DNA of 64,000 bases from Limnanthes douglasii subsp. nivea (lineage: Eukaryota > Streptophyta > Magnoliopsida > Brassicales > Limnanthaceae). The notes beneath the pieces are model-generated. The model was given only the letters and a program-made list of their open reading frames with translations, was not told the DNA's origin and searched no databases. The position numbers were made by a program, and so were the translations under genes. How positions within the stretch are numbered: the stretch's first letter is position 1; every line of letters begins with the position of its first letter. Shown here piece after piece: positions 11,641 through 21,907 of the stretch. The stretch is taken from the NCBI GenBank assembly GCA_036936605.1, contig JAUPFV010000004.1, positions 288,466,009-288,530,008 of the forward strand, in the 5' to 3' direction.

Positions 11641-12018
11641 ATATGTTGAAAAAACGAAAAAGTCTTTTGATGAAACAACTGGTTAAGAAAAAGATTACAG
11701 GGGTGTGATCATATATACAAACAAACATAACCTATGAATTACTGTAGTAAAACATTGCCCTTAACCACCATTTAAATAAGAGTGTCAACTATGCTAATAG
11801 CTTTAGTTGAGGTACGGTAGTGATACATCGTTGCTGCTACCGACTAATTTTAATCCAACAAATTAATAACATAATCGATTCAATCATCTGATTTCACCGG
11901 TTTTGACATATAACCATTTGTCGACAACCTACTTAATAAAGCTAAATTCATGCATAGGATTGGGTCTTAACCTGCACTATTCGAAATAATAACTTAATTT
12001 GTAGCTCCTCCTAAAGTT
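11641..12018. other. Intergenic stretch downstream of the transporter gene
   Basis: AT-rich DNA lying 3' of the minus-strand transporter gene. No ORF, tRNA or repeat structure recognised. It should contain the gene's 3' UTR and polyadenylation signal, but I cannot point to one with confidence. Confidence 0.4.
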
Positions 12019-15000
12019 TTATTTTTCACAAATGGAAGTGCCGATGATGCTGACCGGTATTATAACCTCACTCTTTTCACCCACTCGTCCCTGTTTGTCA
12101 ACACACTCGTCTGGGTCGTTTTGTTTACCCCACAGAAGAATATAGAGACCAATTATAAGGACCACAGATCCCACAATACTGCACATAAAAGAAAACAGGC
12201 AAGTAGAAGTTATAAGAAGTCGTACGCATCGTGATATATACAGTGCTGTCAACGGTTTTCGAGAAAATAGAATCGGATTGGAACCGAACCGATAAGAATC
12301 GGTGGTCCGGTTTGCGGTTCCATAAAAAAACGAAATAATAAAGATGGTTCGAAGTCGAAACCGAACCGATAAAACCGATTAAACCACCGATAGAATCAAT
12401 ACGGAATCAAACCGATAAAATTGATAAACCAGTAGAACCGATAAAGAATTCAACCAATAAAACTGTTAGACCGGTTAATTTATTATTATTATTATTATTA
12501 ATTTTTTATATATTATATTGTCAAAATTAATAGTTAATTACTTATTTTTAATAAAAAATCAAAAATTAATTTCTAAACTTTGATTTTTATGTTATTTATT
12601 TAAACAAAAATTAAAAATTTAATTTAAATTTAATTTAAAAATTTTAAATAGACGGGACCGAACTGAAATGGAACCGGACCGAATTCTGATCGAACTGGAA
12701 TTGGAATTGGACCGGACCGAACCAAACCGAATCGAACCGAAAACTTAACGATCCGGTCCGGTTCTAAAATATAAAACCAAAAGCTTAGCAATCCAGTCCG
12801 AACCAAACCAAACCGAAACGAAAACTTAACGGTCCGGTCCGATTCCAAAATATAAAATCGAAAGCTTGGCGTTCCGGTCACCGGACCAATAAAAACCCCT
12901 AATTATATATATGGAGGAGAATATAGAGTTGTGTAAATATAAAGTTAACCTTCCAAGGTAGAATTGTTCAGGTAGAAAAAGGAAGCCAATGATGGATGCA
13001 AAGATCTGAGTGAAGGGAATGAAAGCAGAAGTGAAGACAGGTCCTCTCTCTTTTACGCACCAACACATCCCTACATAACACAACCCTGATGCCACCACTC
13101 CCTGTTCATCATAGTACTTCAATCAGGCACATATATATTATTGTTGCTTCTATCATTTCGCATTACTTAATTTTTAAGTGCTTGATTACAATTTAAGATC
13201 CATCTAAAAGTTATCATCCACAAATATGTAAGTTACTACCATATTTTTTATCAGTAGTGTACTTCTATATAACAGCATGAAGAATTTGTATTATTATTTT
13301 TTTAAATTTTTAAAAATTTGTATCATTTAGTTCGAAAAAAAGATCGAAAATATCATTTAGTTTTTTGAAAATAAAAAAAATTAGATCTAGGGATGATATT
13401 TTTAAAAAAAATCAAACTTTTGTTTTACGAGTCCAGTTTAAGATTTGTTTAGTATTCCATATTTTAGTTGATTGTTTCACATTTCATATTTAAATAATAA
13501 AAAAATATCAAACTTAACATTAGTTCTGCAGTTAGAATTTCATTTTTCATATCTCATTCTTTTCGGTTTCGTATTTCAAACTACCACAAAAAAATTAATA
13601 CTAGTTGTCATTTAACACTCAACGAAAAATTCAAACTACTATCGAAAAATTATCTAGAACATATTTTCTGCCAAAATACCCTATTCTTCAAAAAATTTAA
13701 AATTTTGTATATTGTATCTTGTAAATCTTAACATGAAAAAGAATTCAAAAATAATATTGGTTTTGTTTTTTAAGATGAAAAATTGTCAAGAACATATTTT
13801 CTGCCAAAATATCTTTTTATTCAAAACTTTTAAAATTTCGTACTTTCTACTCCGTAAACCTTAACATGAAAAAGAATTCGAAAATAACATTGGTTTTATT
13901 TTTTAAGATGAAAAAATTGTTTAGAACATACTTTTTGCCAAAATACTTTCTTATTCAAAACTTCTAAAATTTTGTACCTTGTACCCTGTGAACAATGGTT
14001 ATGTTTTTATAAAATGAACAAAACTAGATCCATGAATGATATTTTTTATTTCAAATATTGCCCATCTAATTAATACTAATTTCGCATTTCACATTTATGG
14101 TTTTGCATCGCAAGTAGAAAAAAGAAATCAAATTTAACACTTGTTCAGATTTTGGAATTTTGTTTTACCCTATTTCTATTCCGCATTTTCTTATTTTGTA
14201 TTAAAAAACAAATGCTAAAATAAAATAAAAATTTAAATTTAGCAGTGCTTTAGTATTTTCCACATAATTTTTAATTTATAAGAGAAATAAATTTTTGAAA
14301 CTTTTTTACAAAAGAAATTAGTTTATGTGCTGTAACATGATATTAGAATCCAATTTTCGGCGACTCATACAGTTTTTCAAAATTGTATGAAAAACTCATC
14401 GGTTTGGATAATCTTAGTTCTTAATTAGTGTATAAAAATAGTAAATAGTCTTCTAAAATATGTTAAGAGTTATGTTATGTGTTCTAAGGGCTGAGATAGA
14501 TCAACGAAAGTAAAAAAAAAAATACTTACAGAGTAAACCACGGTTAAGATTACGAAGTTTCCCTTCAGAATCCAGACAGCAGGGTTTCTATCAATCACCA
14601 AACTCAACATTGCAGACTGGATGGAAGCAAAGAAAGATAAGATTGCAGTGCTTGAGAACTGAGATGGGTATTGTTTACTGATTTTGGCTTGTACTATGAA
14701 CCACAAAGACCATAATGTGGATCCTGTCACTAACAAGATTGAACCCAGTGCCCATTTATGAGGGTTTATTGAACTCAAAGTCTTGGCATGAAGGATCTTG
14801 TTGTTTAATGGCATTCCTTTGTAAAGAGTCAGAACTAGTGTTCCTCCAATGCAAATTAGAGCTCCTAATAGTTTAGCTTTTCCTCCTTTGCTCTTTGTTT
14901 CCAATTTCTCTTGTCTGAAATTATAAAGAAAACATTGGTTAATGTTTAAAGACAAGCAAAATGAATAAAATACATATAGAAGTTTGGATGTTATTTATAT

Positions 15001-16625
15001 TGTCTAATAAACACTAAAAAAAAGTAATATACTTAAAAGTTGTAAGTATCTTTCATTGATTTTTCGGTTATCAAAGCTATGAACATTTAGTTTTTTATTT
15101 AGAATGATATCATGTTATTTATGGACTTTCGATAGAAAATTATATGTTAAGAATATATAAGTGTGGCTCAACTATGTGATATTATTTGTGTTGGGCCATA
15201 AGGTCCGTATAGTTTTGCTTTTGGTGTAGTTTTTAAAATGCTCCACATTAGTTAAAATAGATCATTTACTTATATATTGTACATTAACTTTATATCATAT
15301 CAGTCGTACCATTTTTCAATTTTATTGACAATTTCAGGCAATTAGTTATTCATGTTTCGCGTTTGTATCAAACTTGTTTATTTCGTTCATTTTTGTTTCC
15401 AGTAGATTTCTATGTTTTGATTTTTTCATGCTTAGTCTCTAATTGGTTAGGAGCTACCACGTGATAGTTCAAACAATAAATTTTCTTTTTGTATTTGGTT
15501 CTCCAATTTTTTGTCAATAATACACATCCGATCGTTTGTCAATAATATTCAAATTCAACAGGTTGTTATTATTGGCAAAAGATTGGAAGGACTAAACGAG
15601 AGACGAAAAAATTACTGTTTGAGCTTAGAGAGCAGCTGCTAAAAAAAGCATGTGTGAAAAACTTAACATATAGAATTTTAAAACGGGGAAATAATAAGAG
15701 ACAAAGATGAAAGAAAACAGACTACTTTGGAACAAACACCAAACATACACCTAGCAATTATGTAAACAATTTATTTATTTTTTCATCGCGCAAGAGACCA
15801 AATATTCATGTCAAGTTCGTAGCAAATATGATAGTATTAAAAATAGATAATCCGATATAATACATTTTATAATCAAGAAACCAAACATATGAAACAGGGA
15901 TAATCATGGACCAATTAGAGATCAAAGCCGAAAAAATTGTAATTTAGTAAAATTACTTGAATATTAGAGCCAGGATGAATGTAACTGCAGGCACCATGTT
16001 AAGGAATGCACTAGAGAAGGAAGTTGATGTGTATTCCAATCCAAGAAGGAAGAAGTATTGTGTAAGACTTGCCCTATGATCAAGTCAATAGAGATTTTTA
16101 GGATCATCTTCCAATGTACATAACATAAGTTTAAGTGTAAAAACAAACTAACCCAACTATAGCACTAAAGAAGAGTTGAATCAAGATAGAAATTGTTAAC
16201 TTGGGTCTACTCTTCCTGCATGAAAAAACAAAGCAATTATAAAATATTTAACAATCATAAACATGAAAAAAAATGTACTCTTTTTTTTCGGAAGGAACTT
16301 GCAGCGGCTATTCAGAAGAGTGCAAACTCTCAGTCTGACGCAATGGCTTGACAAACCAACGCCAGAAGATAAACCAATTAAGGTGACAGGCTCAGCCGAG
16401 AAAACGTACGTACTTACTATCCCTTAGAGCTAAAGTGTACCTTTCTTTGAAATAGGCAATGGGTGTTAAGAAGAGAGTAGCAATTGCTAATCTATAAGTT
16501 ACAATAACCATATGGTTAATTCCTGGATGAAGAATGTGTTTAAAAAGAACATTCACAATTCCAAATCCACAATTCACAGCCACCATTAGAATCACAGCTT
16601 TTAAGTATTCTCCATTCAACTTCAT
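12019..16625 (-). CDS. WAT1-related / nodulin MtN21-type transporter (UMAMIT, EamA family), six exons
   Basis: Exons (minus strand): 16441-16625, 16153-16215, 15957-16073, 14530-14914, 12950-13101, 12019-12178. All introns are GT-AG and the joined frame is 1062 nt, 353 residues plus stop. Exon 1 starts MKLNGEYLKAVILMVAVNCG and carries NHMVIVTYRLAIATLFL. Exons 2-3 give the ERKSRPKLT and LTQYFFLLGLEYTS signatures. Exon 4 holds GALICIGGTLVLTLYKG and the second EamA repeat. Exon 5 carries SGLCYVGMCWCVKERGPVF and exon 6 GSVVLIIGLYILLWGK. These are typical of plant drug/metabolite-type exporters with ten membrane segments in plasma membrane or tonoplast. Many members export amino acids and one transports auxin from the vacuole; the substrate cannot be told here. 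Length and intron positions are normal, and no disabling mutation is seen. It is the only host gene in the window. Introns 1 and 5 contain repeats. Confidence 0.93.
12240..12900. repeat. CCGAACC-rich imperfect repeat in intron 5 of the transporter gene
   Basis: Two GC-richer arms full of CCGAACC/GGTCCGG motifs (about 12245-12480 and 12645-12895) flank a very AT-rich centre (TTA repeats at 12481-12500). In the right arm, 12739-12819 is repeated as the following 81-bp unit (GAAAACTTAACGGTCCGG). The left edge reads GTGCTGTCAACGG and the right edge, on the other strand, AGGGGTTTTTATTGG, which faintly resemble ends of non-autonomous hAT elements. This class assignment is inference. Confidence 0.55.
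16281..16409 (-). mobile_element. Headless SINE copy in intron 1 of the transporter gene
   Basis: About 129 bp matching one body unit of the SINE at 43849-44383. Shared motifs include CAGTCTGACGCAATGGC, AAACCAACGCCAGAAG and CTCAGCC, and the minus strand ends in a poly-A run (plus-strand T8 at 16281). Short direct repeats GTACT flank it at 16275-16279 and 16410-16414, fitting a target-site duplication. It fills more than half of the 225-bp intron 1. There is no tRNA-like head. Confidence 0.65.
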
Positions 16626-17067
16626 GCTTCAACTATATATATTTTCAATCTCTATCTTTCTTTATTTATGTTTGGAGTTTCTATCTGCATATTTATGTAT
16701 ATATACATGAGAAAATAGAAGAATAAATTCATGTGGTTTGATCATTTGACATTTATTATGCTTTCCAGGGAACAATATCACTACTGTCGTCACATCAAAG
16801 CCTTTTAATGCTGTGAGAAATTTCAACTATATTCTTCTGCAATTTGCTATTGTGATATGGGACCATATGAATAAAATATTAGGTATTCTTTTTTGTTTTG
16901 TTATTGTGTAAGCGAAAGTTATACAATAATTTATAGGTAAATGTAATGCTATGTTAGTAATAATTAGGCGGATCCATTAGTCCAATAATTATATATTAGG
17001 TCATAATAGTCCAATAAATGGTCCCTTGCAACTGTCAAAATATCATGATATAGAAGATAATAAAACT
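16626..17067. other. Intergenic, upstream of the transporter gene
   Basis: AT-rich upstream region of the minus-strand transporter gene. TA-rich stretches at 16637-16647 and 16699-16709 could serve as TATA elements. The first is too close to the ATG to be convincing, so I do not call a promoter. No ORFs. Confidence 0.4.
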
Positions 17068-18215
17068 TGTAGTGTAATTAAGTCAAGGATAAATAAAAAA
17101 AATCGGGCATAGTGAGGTAAAAAATCATTTAACAAATTAAAAGTGATAATTAGACGAGAACAAGACCAAAACAACAACAATATACGAACAAGGTACGTCT
17201 TTAATAAGAATATTTAGATTATATTTGATACTTTAGTTTACAATAACTTTTTATATATTTTTTTACTATTGACTATAGTTTTTCACCTACTACATTTTCA
17301 CCCGTTTTTCTTATTTTATAGGTATTCTTGAATTAGTCATTCTATGTCAGATATTCTTCATTCGTTGATCTTTTTTTCAAATGTTCTTTCTACTTTTGAC
17401 AATGTTATATAAAACTTATGTATTATCTGTATGTATTATGTTAGGCATGCCTTCGTATATTTATTTTTCTACTGGTACGCTAAAGGTGGAAATTCATAGT
17501 TATGCCAGCCGAGCCGGCTAAGGCCGTTGGCGTGCCTCATGATGTCAGGGGACCATGAAGTGGGTCATCTAGCTTTAAGTTTCAGAGGGCTCAAATTCTT
17601 AGGAGAGGTTGCTCAGTTAAGCAACCCCATTTGACTGGGACTTGTAAGCCTATGAGTAGTAGAATGATTTCTTGATGGAGCGATTTTCATAGAAATGATA
17701 GTTGGGTTTAGCCTTAGGGATGGGTTCCTTATGTGAGCGGCCACCATTTGAAATGGTTTTGCGGTCAAAGGGCTTGGGAGGCTTCTCTCAGGTGAGCGAC
17801 CCCCCTTTAAATGGTTTCTAGAGACAAGGATCTTAGAAAACATTGCTCAAATTAGGTCGCCTACATTCATAACATCCCCCATGTCTACTAGAATACACAT
17901 TGCCTCGCAACCCGTTATATCAGTCGTTATTTGTAGTGCATCGTAATGAGAATGGATAACATCCTTTAAATTTTTGTCAGTAAAAAAATAATAAATAGGG
18001 TTGAAGTCCCATTTATACGAGCGTGGATCAAATTTACTCTAGGGACGTTAGTTATTGAAATTAGCTCTTATATTATCTTTTCGCGTGCTATAAGTGTACC
18101 CTGTTTGACCGGTATCCTTATAAAGATAAAGGATATAGGTCTTGTATTTTTAACTCCCTCTTGATCTCTTCTTTATTGAATGATAAATTTTCAATGAATA
18201 ATTTTCCCAAGTGGG
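17068..18215 (+). repeat. Left LTR of old element G (approximate)
   Basis: It starts TGTAGTGTAATTAAG and aligns by eye, with many changes, to the second copy that starts TGTACAATATTAAAC at 18826 and resumes at 29422. Shared blocks are GTGAGGTAAAAAATC, TTCTTGAATTAG, GGGTCATC with CTC..GGCTCAAA, and TATACGAGCGTGGAT near 18020. It has about four degenerate palindromic units of the type found at 29690-30670. The right end is estimated from a TATA-like CTTATAAAG at 18117 and the loss of similarity near 18215. Confidence 0.55.
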
Positions 18216-18825
18216 GACATGCGTGGATTTAGCTTTAGAAATTTAAAGTATTTCATCTTCAATATGTCTAGCCTTACTAACGTCTTCTCTATAAGGATTT
18301 TGGATGGAAGTTGAGGGTATGCACCCTCTTTATGGTAAGAAAATCTCGCAGGATTGTCGCCGCACTTTCATCATCGAATGATCCTCTAAATTTTAGGAGA
18401 ATTTACAACACGACATCTCTTCTCTCTCTCAAAGTGATGCATGCGTCGATCTACCAAACTGTCATCAGTTTCATATAGGTCCAAATTACGTTTTGGAATT
18501 GTATTTCTACCTATTATTCCATGCGTCTAGTAGACAACAAATTGGTTGTGATGGTCGCACCATCCCAAAATTATCGTTCTTAAGCCTATATTGGCATGGT
18601 AGAAAGCTCCATACCCGAAGTCATTATTGTTGGCTACTCCGGGACGACCATTGCAAAGTGCGTTGCTTTGTGGTAGAAGTTTCCCTTCAAGGTTGATGGA
18701 GCATTGTCGTCACCTTGTGCCACCTTCCCTGGTGAAATTAGTCTCAATATTGACACTGTTGACTTAGTGACTGACAACATTTCTTATCTTAGATTCATTC
18801 TTTTAGCATTGGGTTTAGGGGCTAT
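18216..18825 (+). other. Internal region of element G, no pol
   Basis: About 600 bp between the two LTR copies. The longest frame (18493-18696, 67 codons) matches no family I know. A purine-rich GGGTTTAGGGGC stretch sits just before the second LTR, as expected for a polypurine tract. With so little internal sequence, G is either a TRIM/LARD-type non-autonomous element or an internal deletion derivative. Confidence 0.5.
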
Positions 18826-19075
18826 TGTACAATATTAAACTCATTTCCGGCAATAGAACCAAAATTATGAGGTAAAAACTCAACTGAAATAGCAAATGTG
18901 ATAATAAGACGACAACAAGATTGAAGCAACAATATTATAAGAACAAGACACGCTTTTAATAAAAATACTTGATTTTATTTGATACTTTGGGTTACATCAC
19001 TTTAATTCTTTATTTTAACTGTTTTCTCTAACTTTTCACCTATCACGTTCATGCCAAGTTTTACCCTTTTATACT
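18826..19075 (+). repeat. Right LTR of element G, first part
   Basis: Starts TGTACAATATTAAAC directly after the purine-rich tract and follows the left LTR to the insertion site of copy A. The last five bases, ATACT (19071-19075), are duplicated on the other side of copy A at 29417-29421. Confidence 0.65.
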
Positions 19076-19483
19076 TGATGAGTCCGGATTCCGTTAGTAC
19101 TTCGGACAGGGTCAGTTTGGACAATGTCTACCTAACCGGACAGTGGCAATTCGGACACCATCATCCATTGGAATGTTCGAACAGAACTAACGTACTTAAA
19201 ACCTAATCACCTATTGACTAAGCTGCATGCTCTCCTACTTAGAACTTATGGGTCCTTAAACTTGACTCGGGTCCATTAAACACGACCAAAAAGCCCATAA
19301 GGCCCAAATATAAGGGTATAAATACCCAACCACCAACATTAAATGAGGGTAATAAAAATTAAATACAACCAGGCTGCTTAATTCTCCCTCTACACTCTAC
19401 CCAAACATTAAATACTCACAAACTTCCACAAAACTCTAAACAAAAATTACAAACTTACCCTCAAACAAAAATAAACCACACGA
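19076..19483 (+). repeat. 5' LTR of copy A
   Basis: 408 bp, matching 29009-29416. U3 contains several (T/C)CGGACA motifs. The TATA box TATAAATA (19317-19324) sits in the palindrome GGGTATAAATACCC. The end should read CACACCA but is mutated to CACACGA here. Confidence 0.95.
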
Positions 19484-19485
19484 AA

Positions 19486-19503
19486 TTGGCGATCATAGTG
19501 GGA
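19486..19503 (+). promoter_or_regulatory. Primer binding site, copy A
   Basis: TTGGCGATCATAGTGGGA, two bases after the LTR. The undamaged version in copy B is TTGGCGACCACAGTGGGA. TGGCGAC is the usual start of primer sites matched to the 3' end of a tRNA, and resembles the tRNA-Arg site of Ogre/Tat elements. The exact tRNA is not determined. Confidence 0.7.
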
Positions 19504-19556
19504 GAACGAGGGTGCCTGAATATAGCATTCGAAACCATCAGAAAAAATCAGTCCGA

Positions 19557-21358
19557 ATGAATCCGGACGCACCAGAAGTACCACCAGCTTTACTTGAAGT
19601 GGTGGGTGAAAATGATGAATATACCATCGAGGAGCGTGATAGATTAAAGGGCGAGATAGAAGCTCTGAGGGCAGAAAAGGAAAAGATGGGCATTAAAGAG
19701 AAGTCAAAGGTATCAGTTGCCCATCATACTGACAACCCTAGAGAGCATGAGCCCTCGAAGACCCATGCGAGTACCAAGAAGACTCATGCTAGCTCCGAAA
19801 AGTCTCACCGGTCCAAGCCAATAGAGAGTTCTGATTCAGACTCAGAATCTTCTAGTAACTCCTCGGGAAATGATGGAGTTGTAGAGTCCTTATCCTCTAG
19901 TAGTGATGAAGGCCGATCTAAAAAGAAACAGAAGTTGATTATAAAGTATTCAAGAAAAAGGGATAGACGTGGGAAGTTAAAGAGGAATATAGGCAAAGGA
20001 TCATCTTATAGCCGGAGACACGTTGACCGGATGCTGGTGGATCATTTTGCCTTCCATGATGAACCAGGTATATTTGCAACTCCCAATGAGGATACCGTTT
20101 TCAGTCGTGGCTGGAACTGGAGACAATCTCTATTGTCTTCTAAGATTCTGTCCGACAACCTCACTAAGAGGTTTGATAGCACAAAATGGAGAAATACGAT
20201 GGCAGTAAAGATCCGGACAACCACTTGGAGAAATTTAAAAACATCATGATGAATTTCGATGATGATGACAAGTTACTCTGTAGAGAATTCTCCCAATCAT
20301 TTACGGGGAGTGCTCTGAAGTGGTATAACAGCCTACCACAAGGTTGCATCAGAAATTTTGATACCTTTTGGGTGGTATTTCGGAGGCAGTTTGTTAGGAG
20401 TAAGGAATTGAAGGGCAATGGGGACACAATTATCCATTGTGCCCAAGAACCGAACGAATCACTGAAAGAATACATAAGTCATTTTGTAAACACCAAAAAT
20501 GGGTTGGCTGATTGCTTCGAGCAAGTAGCAATAGCATCTTTGAGGCATGGCTTAAACCCTGGAAATTTAGCTGATTCAGTGACCAGAAAGAAAGCCATGA
20601 CTTGGGGAGTTCTATTGAATCAGGTCGGAAAGCAAATCAACGTCGATGAAACAAAGAAAACTAGGGTGCACAGGCAGGTGAGGTCTGCCCCGGTTGCACC
20701 AAACCCCAACCAAAATCAGTCCGGGAACAATGCAAGGGAAACCGGGCAGGGACATAACAGAGCTAAAGCTCAGTCTCATCCAGCTGCGCCTGCCCAGAGT
20801 CAACAATCTAGAAATAAGAGAGGGCCTTGGGTTCAACCGGAGTGGTTTGCAGAGTTAAAATAAAGTGTGGCCACCATTTATGATAAAACAAAGGAAGAAG
20901 TACATTATAAAAGGCCGACTGCACTACAATCTCCTAGGGAACATCGTAACGATTCCTTCTGTCAGTACCATAATGATACTGGCCATACCACTGACGATTG
21001 TATTGCTTTAAAGCAAGAAGTCCATAATTTAATTGAAAGAGGAAAGTTGGGGGCATATGTCAAAAGAAGAGGAGGAAATAGGCCTGATAATGCTCATCGG
21101 GCTGGTCCAAACAATGCAGGCACATCCGCTCCGGAGGGAGCTATGGTTATAATCGAAATATTCGATGTAGAGTCAGAGTACTTGGATCCTGATCCAACTT
21201 GAAATAGAGTGGGTGCCATTGAGGAACGTTGTAAAACAGTCTTCGGGCTCATTAAGATTTTTGAGTCACTCACAATTTTCGGAGGGGATACTATGACAGC
21301 TCCTACTGCTTCTTCAAGGAAGAGGCACGTTCATACTTTAGCTACCCAGCTGGAATGA
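19557..21358 (+). pseudogene. gag: gag of copy A
   Basis: The start MNPDAPEVPPALLEVVGEND matches copy B. An N-terminal charged coiled-coil segment (ERDRLKGEIEALRAEKEKM) is followed by a Ser-rich low-complexity region and a Lys/Arg-rich segment. Next comes the gag core (MEKYDGSKDPDNHLEKFK, WYNSLPQGCIRNF), a Gln/Pro-rich linker and the knuckle CQYHNDTGHTTDDC. Breaks: a 1-bp deletion near 20185 relative to copy B, a TAA replacing GAA at about 20861, and a TGA replacing CGA at about 21200. The frame ends with TGA at 21356-21358, also present at the same place in copy B. In an intact element it would form the virus-like particle. Confidence 0.9.
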
Positions 21359-21361
21359 GGC

Positions 21362-21907
21362 ATGACCTCCTATCAATCACAAATTCTATTTCCCTTCATT
21401 TTTTTTGATGAGGATGACTTGAGGGATATAGCTGACCCTCATGAAGATGTTGTTGTCATAGGAGCATCCATTGGGGGCAATGACATAAGACGAATCTTGG
21501 TAGATAGTGGGAGTTCAGCCAATATCCTCTTTTTAACCTCTTACAAAAAGATGAAAAATCCAGCCGTAATCCAGCGTTTGGACAGATCAATTGTGGGTTT
21601 CACTGGAAGCTCAACAGATGTGATCAGGGAGTTCGAAGAGGAAGTTTTGTTGGGCAAGGGCCCTTTTAAGAAGATGGTTAGAATACTTTTTATTGTGGTG
21701 GACTGTCCCACTTGTTATAATGCTATTCTAGGGAGGTCTTGGCTCTCTAGGATGCATGCAGTGGCCTCCACAGTCCACCAATGTTTGAAATATGATGTTC
21801 AAGGACAAGTGGGAGTTGTTCGGAGCAGCCAAAAGATTGCAAGAGAGTGTTATGCCACAGCACTGGGCCCACGGACGTTAGGGGCAGTTCGTACCAATAA
21901 AGAATAA
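21362..21907 (+). CDS. Protease frame of copy A
   Basis: Opens with ATG three nucleotides after the gag stop and in the same frame. It contains IRRILVDSGSSANILFLTSYKKM, where the usual DTG active-site motif is DSG. Then follow RSIVGFTGSSTDVIREFEEE and DCPTCYNAILGRSWLSRM, as in retropepsin-like proteases of Tat elements. No break within 181 residues. It ends in TAA, followed in the same frame by CAG TTT GAG and 24 further codons before the pol similarity. Copy B has TAG at this position. The frame may be a separate ORF or part of a readthrough polyprotein. Confidence 0.8.
   Translation: MTSYQSQILFPFIFFDEDDLRDIADPHEDVVVIGASIGGNDIRRILVDSGSSANILFLTSYKKMKNPAVIQRLDRSIVGFTGSSTDVIREFEEEVLLGKGPFKKMVRILFIVVDCPTCYNAILGRSWLSRMHAVASTVHQCLKYDVQGQVGVVRSSQKIARECYATALGPRTLGAVRTNKE

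Noticed and set aside
12630..12881. ORF with repeated RFGLVR-type peptide
   Set aside because: Translation of the CCGAACC simple repeat inside an intron; no protein family.
16630..16650. TATATATA as promoter of the transporter gene
   Set aside because: It lies only about 12-25 bp from the ATG, too close for a normal leader, and AT repeats are common here.
18493..18696. 67-codon ORF in element G internal region
   Set aside because: No similarity to gag, pol or any known family by eye. The length is within chance expectation.
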